Source: Capitulum mitella
Taxonomy: Eukaryota > Arthropoda > Thecostraca > Pollicipedomorpha > Pollicipedidae
Direction: 5' to 3'
NCBI GenBank assembly: GCA_030062745.1
Contig: CP099848.1
Coordinates: 18,587,081 to 18,651,080 of the forward strand
DNA length: 64,000 bases
The position numbers and the translations under genes are program-made. Numbering within the stretch: the first letter of the stretch is position 1; the number at the start of each line of letters is the position of its first letter. Positions 23,019-36,000 of the stretch are shown here, piece after piece. The notes under the pieces were generated by a model. It saw only the letters and a list, made by a program, of their open reading frames with translations, searched no databases and was not told the DNA's origin.

Positions 23019-24260
23019 CCTCAGACTCCGTGGCCCCATGACGGCCACCCCTGACCCCGTGACCTGACGAAGGCCACCTCAGACCCTGTGACCCGATGAC
23101 GGCCATCCAAGACCCTATGACCTGATGATGGTGACCTCAGACTCGTGACCCGATGACGGTCATCCGAGATTCTGTGATCTTATGTCGGCCACCTCAGATA
23201 CTGTGACCCGTTAACGACTCCTTCGGGCCCGGTGACCTGATGACGCTGTCACCGTGTCGGCAGGGCGGCCGGCTGCTGCTGCAGGCCGCTCCCGCTGCAG
23301 GCCGCGCCGCCCGCGGCAGCTGCACCAGTCCCGGGCGGCCGCCTCCGCCGGCCAGCCGGACGTAATGGCCGAGCGGACACGTCAGCAGCCGCTGTAGGCC
23401 TGCCGAGACCGGAGCGGCCGCCAGCGCCGCCTGCTCGCCTGCCGAGCAGCCGGCGGGACCCGGAGCGGCCAACGCCGCAGGCTTTGGGCAGAGCGGTGAT
23501 GGTGGTGGCCGGATGATGCTTGTCAGGTACGGCCTGAAAGTTTGGCACACCTTATCCATGCCGTTTATCTGAAGCTGGCAAAAAACGGAGAAGGACTTCC
23601 TAGGACTAGGACACCCGCAACACCACCCATACGAGGGTTAAAACGTTTTTTTTTTGTTTTTTTCCAGAGTTTCATGTGTTACGTCAAAGAGCTTTGGTAG
23701 GCCTCTGAAACCCGGTCGGCATTTTCCCAACAAGCGTTCGCTGCAGCACTGGTAAAGTAGTTCGTGGTGTATCGATCGCTTTTGCCGCATTCTTACTGAC
23801 TTCCTGCTCCGAATGAAAAGTGTCGCAGGTAGGGCAAAGGAACTCTGAGTACCGGAATCAGTGCTTCTTCTCGTCATTTTTTTTTACGTCGCAGCGTTAT
23901 GCCTATGGACGGGTGGCAGATATCATTTTACCATTTATTTCTTTCTGCGTCCTGCTTCTTTACATGTCCGGTCGTGGTACGTTCAAAAGATCTGCAGCAC
24001 TTCGAAGTGGTTCATGCTACTGTCAGCGGAAATGAAGCACCTGTAACTGAGCCCAAGATTGCCAATCGAATTTGTCGCCCTTAGCATCTGTACAGGTTTG
24101 CGTGAAGTTGGGATTATTGAACGTGACATCTCCTTCTTCCGTGAGAAGTACAGCCTTCACCTTATTAAATGTCCAGGACCGAAGGCGAACAATCAACCTA
24201 CGGCACACGCCGATCGCATCGCGTTTCAGATGATCTCAGTCCTGTCTCAGCGCATCTGTC

Positions 24261-24313
24261 TATATCTATCTATCTATCTATCTATCTATCCATCCATCTA
24301 TATATATATATAT
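24261..24313. repeat. TATC/TA compound microsatellite
   Basis: A (TATC)n run passes into CATC units and then (TA)n. Confidence 0.9.
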
Positions 24314-24342
24314 AACACCAGGCCGCGAGTCAGCCTGGTGTT
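24314..24342. other. 10-bp hairpin next to the microsatellite
   Basis: AACACCAGGC (24314-24323) pairs perfectly with GCCTGGTGTT (24333-24342) across a 9-nt loop. Confidence 0.65.
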
Positions 24343-24525
24343 CACTTACACGTGGTGTTGCTTTACCCTTGGTGGCCTGACCACAAGTGTAGTCATGTTG
24401 CAGCCTCTTCCTGGGTTTCCAACGTCTATGGCAATCAGTCGAACATGTCCTTTTCTCGCGGTTTTTGTGGTGAACTCGTCATGACTTGAGGGTAGTTTTT
24501 GCTGAGACTACTGCGGTATGTTTAA

Positions 24526-25800
24526 CCCGGCACCGCCTGAGACGGCATCAAATAGGGCACCCCTTCCGCTTTTCTTAATAAATAAATAACTTCTGAAACG
24601 TAAGAGTCGACCCAGCCAAATTTTCGGTACGTATTCAATATTCAGTTCTACATATTTTGATATCAACACCATTTTCATGCTAGGTCAGGTCATGGAGATA
24701 TGACGTCATAAGTGAACCCTGGCATGTTTGTTGTTGCCTGTTCAGGCGGTGGCGCAAACATGCTTCGTTCTTTTATGATATTTGCGGGCATAATGCATGA
24801 ATTATTTGAGTCTGCATGCGAAATGGTCTCCGAAAGGATATCCAATCGTGACATGTCAATATTAGAGGTCATATGCATGATGGCAATTGGACTGATTCGC
24901 ACTTGGTTGATAGAAGTTGTTGCCACTGACTTTCCCCATCGTTCAAGTCAGATAAGCAAATCTGTATGAGTTTCTTAGCAAAGTTAACCAAATGCAACGT
25001 GAGGTCATGTCGGATCAGGTCACGTCATAGGTAGATGTCAAAACGAAATGAAATACAACATTGTCTACGGAAGATCGTTTAGTAGCAGCAGACAGGAATT
25101 AATGTTCCTAGTCAGAGGAAGAAAAATGACTATTTGTCCTGACCTGGCTTGGCCTTGACCAGCTAAAGACCAGACAGAACATATTTTATTATCACGGGAT
25201 GTCATTTCAGTTCTGTACTTGACGCAGTTATGGATCGCAGCGAGTAATGTTTGCTCTTTGTCTTTGTCAGGGAGACTAATGCAACCTTACCTGGCCTGAC
25301 CTAGACTGACCTTCACTGGATGAAACGCAGATAATGTAAAACTGATGATAAGAAGGTTTCACTTTCATTCTTTTGTCACGTAGATTAAAACGGCTGAGAG
25401 TAAGTACCTACCTTTAGCATGCAAAGTAATACCAATATTTCGTCTGACCTGGGTTGACCTCGACGCAGCATTTCTTAACATTATGGCATGCATTTGATGC
25501 AGAAGGTCGTGGGCTTTCGTTTAATACCTAGCTGAAGGGTCTAAGGTCGCTATTACTGATTAAATGAGGTACAAACCAATGTCCGTTTTTCGACGTCGTA
25601 TTAAGCATTTTACGTGACCTGTGACATCATCAGTCACGTGAGTAGGACTAACACAGTATTTCCTGAATCGCGAGACTGAGGGCTGTCGATTGGTTGTAGA
25701 CCGGTTCAGATGTGATAATTAGATCTCGAGATAGCAGTGGGTGCCCTTTCTGACACCCCCAGGCGGTCGCGGGTACAAAAACACGCCAGGCGATGCCGGG
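24526..25800 (+). mobile_element. piggyBac-like non-autonomous element, copy 1
   Basis: The element begins CCCGGCACCGCCTG and ends CAGGCGATGCCGGG, a 14-bp inverted pair with one mismatch. It is bounded on both sides by TTAA (24522-24525 and 25801-25804). TTAA duplications with CCC...GGG ends are diagnostic of the piggyBac superfamily. A second, sub-terminal inverted match (GGCATCAAATAGGGCACCCC on the left; GTGTCAGAAAGGGCACCC on the right, read on the other strand) lies inside. No DDD transposase is present; the 85-residue frame at 24712-24969 is not preserved in copy 2. It was probably mobilised by a transposase encoded elsewhere. Confidence 0.82.
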
Positions 25801-26879
25801 TTAATGTCCGTGCAGCTCGTAAAAACGCTTGCAGATGAACAGCCTCGCAGTGAGCCGAGGGATGAAGTTCCTGTTTCTTGGGTTATGGGCGCACACAGAT
25901 CTTGGAAAGACATATTGTAAAGCCGACGCGTCGTCACAGGTCTTGTCCGTGTCCTCCTGCCTAACCGCAGGTCGTCACAGAGCGTCACAGAGGCCTGAAG
26001 ACAGCGTGCCGCTGTCTCCGCGCTCGTGACGCGGCGCGACTCGGCCGCGGACTCGGCCCTGGAGGACGCGGTCCGTTACCGGCCGGCTCACTGGAGCTCG
26101 ACATACCTCAATCGATGTCTGAGACGATGGCCGGCCGCCGGCCTCTGGTGAGTGCTGAAGGAAGGGTATACCTTTGATCATTAGGGGCGCAACCTGTTCC
26201 GTCAGGAGAAGGGGGGCAAAGGCTACTTTTGGGGCCATTTCTTTCCATGCAGCGTCATAGGGTTAACGTTAAGTGTCGCCAGGGCAGGGCGGTGGGCACG
26301 GTGCCCCGTGATCCCCGTTCCACTGCCTCTACGCCTTTGATTAAAGCCGATTGGTATTTGCCACCTTGTATGATTTTTGGAGATGTCTGCTGAGGAATTT
26401 GTAAACAAAAGAATCACGATCCTGCCTCCTCTGTCATGAGGAGTGCTATGGACTTGAGAAAGCATCCACGCTAACGGCAGCACGTTGCCGACTGATATTC
26501 CTCGACTGTAGCCGGCTCTTTACTATTGTAAACCAGCTCAAGATGGTTGGATCGCAATAGCGTCTGAAGGGCATCCACGTTCCAGAGCGTTCATTTCCCG
26601 GCAAAGGCAATGACGAGGATGATTTTGGCCACACAATGACGTTGGTATGAGCTGTCTGTCACTACCATGTATCGAAACCCATATTCATAAAAGACAAAAC
26701 TTATTTGCGTTTCTAGGTATGTTCACTGAAAACCAGCACCAAAGATAGATGTTCTGCGCGAAGTGAAAAATTGTCATTCGTACCGCTGAACACGGCTGCC
26801 TAAGAGGTGAAGGATGGAGAAATGTGGCTTTCATTGAGGATGGGAGAATTTCAGCGTTTCTCCGGGCGGCACGCGCCGG

Positions 26880-26967
26880 AGGCACCGTTCAGCACCGCAG
26901 ACGACCGGACTGGCCGGCTCGGGAGGCACCGTTCAGCACCGCAGACGACCGGGCCGGCCGGCTCGTC
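26880..26967. repeat. 44-bp tandem duplication
   Basis: Two adjacent copies beginning AGGCACCGTTCAGCACCGCA are spaced 44 bp apart and differ at a few positions. Confidence 0.85.
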
Positions 26968-28345
26968 CCCGCAACCATCGCGAGGAGCCCGGCAGACAGC
27001 GGAAAGCCCCCCGTTGAGTTAACGCCAGGGACGGACCGCATTAAATCCCCTCCGAGAGGGACCTCGAGGAAAGACACAAGCCGAACGCAGTCTGCCGGCC
27101 AGACCCGGGTGCAAGAATGTCGGCCATGTCGGCGCCAGTCTGCCAGGCACCAGCCAACGACGTCCTGCCGGCGTCTCAAAGAATGGCGACGTCCGATCCA
27201 CACCGATCATCTCTTTGCTAAGCAAGTGGAAGGTACCCGTCCGCTGTACGCATTAGTAAGGCCCAAAATACGAGAACCAAGAGGAGACTAGCGTATCACC
27301 CATCCGACCAGAAAAAATGACGATATACCATGTGAGCGAAATATAGAGCAACGGAAAGGTATGTCGAGGCCATTGCAGTCTGTTTGACTCGCGTGGAAGC
27401 TGTCGAAGACGTTTCGTTTCATTATCAGGAAGAATCCATAATTTATCCAAGAATACAGCGTAACCTGCTGCTACCTTTCTGAAAAAATGCGCCTTGTGAC
27501 ACCAGAACCTCTTTTCTCTCAGTCATGAGATAAACCGGAGGTCAGCCCCATTCGGCCAGCACTTCAACTTCGTTCACGCTGAATCACGTTTCCCTCTGCA
27601 GTGAAGTCCACGGCAGCCGAGGCGTTGGCTGTGTGACGCGCTGCCCTCCGAGCCTGGAGTATTCTGCGACGTCTGCGATATCTCCCAGTCGAGAGGAACA
27701 GTAAGAAGACTAGACATCGTCGTCTTGTCGCTGCAGTTCGTTTAGTTTCCAGCTTAACTTGGTGTGTCTCGGCCTGATATAACTTTCGCTACTTTGCGCA
27801 CGTATATGAAAGTTGCCCCGGCCCGACAATTTGTTGCATTTCTGTGTTGTGTAACCCGTAACGATTTCTGTTGCCTTAGGTTCGTGAGGTTACAGTTTCG
27901 CCCACAATCTGGTGCCGAGTGTTTGTTAGCAGTTTATTGTTGCTGAGTTTATGTGCCTGAAACGTCCAGACCATTTCCGCCGCCTTAGATCTGGGCTGTC
28001 ATTGTTTATCTCGCGCGCAGTCTGGCCGCATTGGTATATTTTGTACCGTATGTTCCTTTAACTGTCTGGCGATATCGTTTTTGCCCTTTCAATGGCTCAT
28101 ACACTCGGTAGTAGAAGAAGGGTGTTCCTATTCTGTTTCAAACATCCGAGAGATCCGAGACAAATGTGACAGTGCGAGGGTAAACGTCAATAAGGCCTGG
28201 GCGTGGCGAAACCCGTCCTCAGTAGCATATGCAGGCGGGATTCCCGTCAACATGGCTGCCGCCAGTCGCCGGTCCTCGTCGACATCCCGTGACTTAACGG
28301 CGAGAATACCGGGCTTTCTGGCGGCGTCGCAGCCGGACGCGCCGG

Positions 28346-28462
28346 CGGTCCGCCCGGTCCGCAGCCGGTCCCAGTAGCGGGCGCCGCTGGCCGAGTCGGT
28401 CCGCCCGGTCCGCAGCTGGTCCCGGCAGCGGGCGCCGCTGGCCGAGTCGGTCCGCCAGGCGC
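28346..28462. repeat. 51-bp tandem repeat, just over two copies
   Basis: CGGTCCGCCCGGTCCGCAGC recurs at 28346 and 28397, with a partial third unit after GGCCGAGTCGGTCCGCC. Confidence 0.85.
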
Positions 28463-29978
28463 GCGCTCTGGCCCGGCCGGCGGCGCGCTGGTACGGCGAC
28501 CCGTCGTCTGTTTGTTGACCCTGCCGTCAGCGGTGTGGGCGGCTCTACGCCGGCCGGCCGGCACGCTCTTTTCTCCGAGTCCAGCCACTGGGGCGGTCAG
28601 CCCCGCCGAGTTCAGGCCATTGGCGCGGGGATAAATCGCAGCAAGAACGCTCCAGGCGCAACAGATGAACGAGCGTAATAGGCATTTCGGCTAGTTCATT
28701 AATTTTCCTGTGACACTGGACCGTAGGTTGTTTAATGCATACGTCGAAACCCACCCCGAAACGGTAACAGCGCACTTCCTGGCCTGGAATTTCAGTACCG
28801 TTTAAAGCAGTCGATATCCCAGACACCGGGCGGGCCGCCGATGAAAGCGTGCAGAACTCCGTGAGCTACGCGCCTTCCCTGGAAGTCACATCGCTGGCCA
28901 GACCGTGACGTCACGGAGTCAACAGCCGGCGACAGCGTCAGAAGCCCATGATTGACTGATACGACCGGGAAGTGATTGGTTCACGGCGTGCGACATGAAT
29001 GGCTTTCAGTCGGTTGTCCTCTGCAGTCATCACACGGATAACATCTCGCCCGCTCTCACATGACTGTCGCTGATAGAATAATCGCGAGAACAGCAAGCAC
29101 TTGGGAGCTGCGAGGGCTGAGGCCAATCCAGGCATCACGACGCGAATACTTCGGTCTGCTGCATGGCGCGATTTTAGAGCCGTTGGTACATAATGCCTCA
29201 CATTGAGTAAAACGCCAGTTTAATGGGATCCTCTATTTGGAACTGATGTACAGTCAGCTACTAAGACCAAGCACGTAAACCTCGCACCACTTTGTAGCTG
29301 GTCTTTAACGGTACCATTTCTGCCTGGATAGCTTGTCGTAGCACGCGAAAACAATTGCCACCGGCAACCGGCATTGATGAGAACCCGTGCAGTTCTCGGT
29401 TATTTTTCTACATTTGACATTTGGTGTCCCAATGCTCATATACCTTTAGACCTCAGTGCCTATCGCAACGTCAAGTGCTCTGTAGCGTGCATAAACTGGT
29501 TAGCATAAACAGCTTTGCATATGCAATTCCAAAACATACCTTTTGCACGATTTCGCTTGACGCAGACCATGGCGACTGTCATACGTAGTTCGTTTCGCAC
29601 CTCCGAATTAAGAATTAGCTGTCTGCCGTCCTTCCTGGCTCTAAACGCCGCGAATGCCATTTTGCATTCAGGGTTCCGTCTAAATTACAAGACATCCACC
29701 GAGTTCATACTACTCCACTATACTGCTGAACGTTTCACCTCAAGACCCAAACAAGTGGCCGTCACCATTCCGCCGTGTATTGGACCGAGCCTGCGGGCAA
29801 ACGCCCCCGGCTGGTCTCGCCCACAGCGCACGCGCGCACGTACACCTGGCCGGGCCGCCCGGGCCGGGCCCCCGACACCGCTTTCCGGTAAAAGCCTCGG
29901 CCGGCCGCGCGCCGTCGCTCCCCGCCCTAGATCGGCGGACAGCCGCCGACGCCGGCCGCCGCGCTGCTATCGCTCCAG

Positions 29979-30083
29979 CTACTCCTTGGGCCGGTAGATC
30001 AGCTTACGGGACTTGAGCACGCTCCACTTGTGCCGCTTCATGTAGTAGCTGATGCTGAGCAGCACCGAGAAGATCATCAGCGT
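29979..30083 (-). CDS. CYC1: CYC1 coding exon 8 and stop
   Basis: Encodes the single transmembrane helix ([14 protein letters not shown]) and the matrix-side tail [19 protein letters not shown], then TAG. Confidence 0.97.
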   Translation of the reverse strand, partial: TLMIFSVLLSISYYMKRHKWSVLKSRKLIYRPKE

Positions 30084-33000
30084 CTGTGAACGAGAGAGAC
30101 CGCTGAGGAGACGGCCGACTGGGGCGGCGAGCGGACGGAATAGGAGGCGGCGCACAGCACAACGGCGGCAACGGAGCTCAGGGGAACCAGGCGCGAATCC
30201 TGTGAACTTCGTCTGAAGCGGCCCGTGAAATGAGTCGGAGAGCACTCGTGCCAAAGCACGCTGCCTTGATGCCACTGGTATTCGAGACAAATCGCAGGAC
30301 ATCATTCATAAGACACATGTCACGAAACGCTTCAAGTGACAACAAGGACGGACGGGAATTACAATTTCGCTCGAGAAACAAACTAAAAGAAAAATAACCT
30401 CGCAGCCGACCGTAACAAAACGCTTCCGCCAGTTTCAACGGACCGGCAGCGGCCGCCCACCTTAATGATCATCCGTTTCCTGGTGTCGTGCTCGGGCTCG
30501 GCGGTCCACTTGAGGAAACTGGACACGTCCTTGGCCAGCTGGCTTTGGGTGGCCGGCGTGCCGTCCTCGTACTCGATTATCTGCCGACAGGTCAGTCCCA
30601 CGTCACGGTGGAGCATCGCCCAGTACCACGGAGCAGCGTCACCCGGTAAACGGCGTCACGGAGCAGCGTCACCCGGTGTAGCCTTGCGTGACAGAAGCAC
30701 AGGAAGAATACGACATGGAATGAAGTGAAATAAGGAGAGGTAAAACGAATCTCGCATAAATACGGCATAGAGAGACACAGAGAGCCCTTGGGCAATCAAA
30801 CATGTGATGAAGACAACAGAATTAGATGGGACGGCGAGAACCAGCGACGTACCTCGTTGTAGAGCGCCTGGGCCATGCTGATAGCTCCTCCCGGGAAGTA
30901 GGGGTTGTAATACTGGCCGTCCTGCAAGCTGACACCAGCTGGAGGGTCGCAGTAACCCGTCAGCAGATGGAACAAGTAGTCCTGCCAGAGAGAAACACGC
31001 AGGGTTAGGTGGTGAGACTAACGGAGGATCGCAGTAACCAGCCAGCAGGTGAAACAGGACGTCCCGCCGCGGAGAAACAGACGGGGTTCGGGGGTTAAGA
31101 CTATTGGAGGGTCGCAGCAACCGGTAGCAGGTGGAACACGTAGTCATGCTGGGGAGACACAGACGGGGTCAGAGGGTGAACGCCAATGGCGGCTCGTCTG
31201 AAGCGGACATCCTCAGAAACAATCCGCGACGTAAAACGTGGAGCGCACGAAAGAACGAAACGACTAATAAGGTACTGAAACGTCCTGAAGGATAACTGGC
31301 AGCATTAACGCAGCACTGCACGGCTGCTGCTGCGATAAACGCGACGCTGGTCAGACTGCTCTTGGCATACGTAACTCCTAGGCATCACCAGATGATGGAA
31401 TAAAGGTTATCCTCGTTCTGAGTCGGATTCCAAGCTGACCAGGGTAAATTGCGTCACCAGGGCACCCCTTAGCTCTGGCGGGATGCGACCTTTCGAAGAA
31501 GACAAAATGACATGCCACGGACATCGGGGAGGGGGGCGGGGGGTATTACAAAACAAGGATAACCTGTATTCCATCCGTCGACGGTGTGAATGAAGCAGAC
31601 AATGTGTTGATCTCTCAGTCGTGGTAAACGGAGGTCGGTGACCACGGGTGGTGTGGTCACCCGGATGTGGGAGGACCAGTGGCCACGCGAATGAGGTCGT
31701 AAAACCGCTCGCGATGTACGGAGGTCGGAGGACCACTGGTGACGCACGTCAGGTCGGATGACAACAGGTGACGTGCGTTAGGTCACAGGACCCCTGGTAG
31801 TCTACCAGTGGTGAAAGGACCACTACTGACATACGTGAGGTCGAAGGACCACTGGTCAGACATGTGAGAAAGGGGGAACTCTGGTGACGTACGTGAGGTC
31901 AGCCGACTACTGCTCATGCACGTGAGAACGGAGGACGCTACAAGTGCGCATAGGTCAGGAGAAACCCCGAGGAGCACAGGTCATGCATGTGAGGTCAGAG
32001 GACTGCTGGGGATGTACGCGAGGCCAGAAGACTGCTGGTTGGTTGGTTGGTTATTGGGGCTTAGGGGCGCACCGAATACAAGGTCATTCGGCGCCCAAAG
32101 ACTGCAGATAATGTGCGCCAGGTCGGAAGAGCGCTGGTGAAGTACGTGAGGCCGGCGGGTCACTGGTGTCCCACGTGAAGCCAGATGATCCCCGCTAACC
32201 AGATGGCGGTACGGACCTCGCCGCCGTGCCGGGCGCTGGTGATGTAGGTGAGGTCGGGCGGCAGGGCGCCGTTATTGGCCGCCCGCGCCGCCTCGTCGTT
32301 GGGGTACGGTCGCGGGAAGTAGTCGGAGAGCTTGCCCGGCCGCTGGAACATCTCGCCCTGGTCGTTGGGTCCGTCTGTGACCTGCCGGCGACGGCAGAGC
32401 GGCGCTGTCAGAGGGCGCCGGACGGACCGGCCTCTGCGCGGCCCCCTGGACAGGACCGCACCGCACGAGCCCGCCCCGGAGGGCCGCACGGGGACGAGCC
32501 GGCCTGTCCAACAGTCTCAGCACCGAGACTCAGCGGTGTCCGTTTTCGGTATGACACGCCTAAGCAGGATTGTCGATTCGTATTCTTTTGAGAGGTTCCT
32601 GACCCACCCCATGTTGATTTGCCCTCTCCTCAATATTTTACGCCGCTTTTAAAGGCAAATGAGTAATAATAACAAGAATACCCGCAGTAGATAAATGATA
32701 GGCAGAACGTGAAGAATAAAGTCTAAAGCGACGTACCTATCTACCTTTCTATCTCTTATCTATATAAATACCTACTTATGTGGAAATAACTGCAATTTTT
32801 ATTTAATGAATAGCATCAAAAACCCTACATATTTCCGTTGGTCAAAATAAAGTGGGTTAAATCCGTTGAGAAACCCACATTTGGGGGCGAGCCCTCGACC
32901 CGGCCCCCCAATCATATACAGAAATCGACGCCCCTGCCCCTTGGTGATATCCAAAGCATTATAAAGGGAAATAGGCGTGGTCGGTTCCCCAACTTTCAGC

Positions 33001-36000
33001 ACGTGTAAAACCACGGTTCTTTATTGCCGAGCAGTTCGCGTCGTTGGCAACACGAAGCGAGCTGTCATCGCGCGCTCACTTCGTGAGCAAGAAGTGACCA
33101 GAGACATTTCCCACTATTCTGGAATAGTTTGGCATAAATTCTAGCAATGCAGCATCACATATTGTGAGGAAAAACATGCACTGTTGGCACAACATGCAAT
33201 CTTTCAAAAAGACAATATCACTGGGCTATCGTCACGTAAACAAAGTGACAGAACTACAAATCACACAAAGTAAATATCTGAAGCCAGCTAGCATCGGCAG
33301 CATGTAATTCAATATTGGACTATTTCATGTGGAAAGACCTCTCGCAGTTTGCTGCGTTGCTGGCACGAATCAGTTGTCACCGTTACACGTCTTGTCATGA
33401 GCCATTCCAAACATAAATCGGATGTTCTGCAGTACTCAATACCATATAACATTCACAACAAACAAACCATTAGGGATAACCACCAGTTATCGGTTTCCCA
33501 ACTTTCGGTTACAGCTACAAATTAAATCCCACCAATGGAACACTAAATATAACAACAAAAGAAAAACACGTAATATCGTAATAAAATGCAATCATTCAAA
33601 GAGAAGATATCACTGGGCTACATTCGCAAAACAGGATAACAGTTATCAGCACCACGGGCAATAAATATTTTGTGCCCCAGGCACAATGCAAACCATAACC
33701 AAACTATTTTCTGCAGAAATGTCTCCCCTAAAAAAGGACGTGACCACAAGACAGCACCACCCCGACCTACACTGCCCATAACTAAGCCTATCCAGCGACA
33801 ACACGACAAAAAAGACAAAGACAATGACAACGATCACTATCACACGAACTCGTCAACCAGACTACCGGCGTCCTACCCTCCCCCCCGTCTGGTGCTCCAC
33901 GACGCCGGCTCAGAGCCTGCCAGGCCAGGCCGCGTCTCGACCGGCTCACCATGATCTCCTCAGCCTGGGCCTTGGCTTCCTCCTCGGTGTGGGTGACGCC
34001 CACCAGGTTACGGTAGGCCACGTACTGCAGGCTGTGGCAGGCGGCGCACACCTGCTTGTACACCTCGTAGCCTCGCCTCACGCTGCCAAACAGGACGACG
34101 GCCGCTCAGTGACGTCACGCCTGTGTCGAAACACCGACTCCGCCCAGCGTCGGACGCGCCGAATAACGTCGGCCAAACGACGAGGAGAACCAGCCTAGTG
34201 CGGCAACGACAGCCGGATGTATTCGTACCCCGTACTTAGAAACACAGCCAATGCCGAAGGCAAAGTGCAGAAGACCTATCATGAAGAAATAAGCCTCTCG
34301 GTAGAAGACAATTACGTCGTCCCACAGGACCAAAACCGCCATGCAGGCAGCGACAGTTCCCATGACATTAAGTCAATCTCATCCTCCGACCAGGGCGCCG
34401 TCATCTGTCGCAGGGCTGCACAAGTCTGACGAATCAGCTAGCCCTGTCCTGAACCTCACTAACCTGGCGTGGTCCAGCGAGGAAATCATGCCGTTGTGCG
34501 CCCACGGCAGCGACTGAGGGTGCAGCTGTACGGAGGCCTTCACCGACTGGTTCAGAGCAAAGCCGACAGCGGCAGCGCCGCCTACGGCCGCTCCGAGCGC
34601 CGCCAGTGCCACCTGATGGACGCACGGCACCTGATGTTCAGTGCAGGCTCCCTGCACTCACTGTACTGAATGGTGGAAAATGAATCTATGCTATGTATTA
34701 AAAAAAAACAAACAAGAGATAAGTCTGGAATGCATTTTCGGTGACATATGGGCTGTCTACTCTGAAGATCTAGTGTACACTCGTCCTTGGCAAAATGAGA
34801 CATGAGTCTGATACCTGGACCTGACTAGACCAAACTGTCCCTCTTCAAAATACAGATGCCTGAATGCAAACATCATTGTATTGTAATATAATGGGACAGA
34901 GCAGTACCTTCTTAGTCTTGCTGGCATTAGCAGCAGTTGACAGTCCTGCTGCAGGCTGTGGAGAGAAGAAATAACAAGCAGTTTGATACAATTTTCACTG
35001 TTCATTTCATTTTGGCAAGATGAACATGCATTTATATTTGCAAATGCCATGAGACACATTTCACATTTCTGAAATAATTCTACATTTCAGCCTTTTTCTA
35101 CACATAAAAAACAATACTTAATTTTTATGTCACACCAAGGAATTCAAACCATAACTGACATCCTGGAACAACTGTATCCTTTCAGTAATGTGTGGAACAT
35201 GGTGTTCTTGACCCCTTGACAACTTCCATGATCCATTTGAGTCATCTCTATAAACTTATCATGGCATCACCACTCCAACATACCAAAAAACACTTTTCCT
35301 GGAATGCATTACATCTTTTTTGGCATGAGATCCAATTTATATATCATATCACATGGAAAGTTCCTGTAACATGCTACACTTCAAAGCCAGAGGCAAAATA
35401 GCATCCAAAACCTCTCTTGCAGTTTTGACTTCATTATAGAAATAAAGGCAACAGACTATTGCCATTATTTCTTTGAAACTGAAGTAGATCTTGTTGATAC
35501 ATGGACTAACAAAATCCACTATGGTTGCTCCAATAAATTCATTTTTACAACTAATGAAGTAAAAAAGAACTGTGTGTTGAACAAAATGAGCAAAAACATG
35601 AGTTACCATTTCATGTGGTTGAAAACAAACCCTTGTGTCATGAAAAGACAAATAAAGAAACAAGAAGATGGCTACCAACTAACTGGCTCTGAACTGCTAC
35701 AATACAAGACTGCAGAATTGTTTAAAAAATGGCTTACAAGATTGCTGTATGCAGTACATTTCTATGTGATGACAAAGAAAACATAACTGTGCATCCAAAA
35801 AAGTCAAATGAATAACCTTGCCATTTCAAAGTCAAGGAATGCTCTTGAAAACAGAACTGTATAATATTTATAGAATTATGTGATTTGCTAAACATTTTCC
35901 ACTGATCTGACATTTGGCAGAGTTCATATCTTCCCCATACATCTTTCACGTAATGCAATGTTCTAATCCACATCTGTATGTCTTAAGTGAAAGATGTCAT

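Larger units (their letters stand above)
22480..23245. repeat. 29-bp minisatellite interrupted by a transposon
   Basis: Degenerate units of about 29 bp (CCTCAGACCCTGTGACCCGA then TGACGGCCA) occur at 22480-22591 and resume at 23019-23245. The gap between the two halves is exactly the hAT-like insertion listed next. No frame is kept open through the units. Confidence 0.75.
23246..24521. other. gene-free stretch
   Basis: A GC-rich segment (about 23240-23520) is followed by AT-richer sequence. Nothing coding is recognised; a microsatellite and a hairpin near its right end are listed separately. Confidence 0.5.
25805..29978. other. gene-free stretch left of CYC1
   Basis: About 4 kb between the piggyBac-like element and the CYC1 stop codon. 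It contains two short tandem duplications, listed separately, and otherwise only short or compositional frames. The CYC1 3' untranslated region must extend into its right end, but I see no AATAAA on the minus strand within the first 340 bp past the stop. Confidence 0.5.

Noticed and set aside
24712..24969. 85-residue frame inside piggyBac-like copy 1
   Set aside because: Not preserved in copy 2, no transposase motif, and similar length to chance frames nearby.
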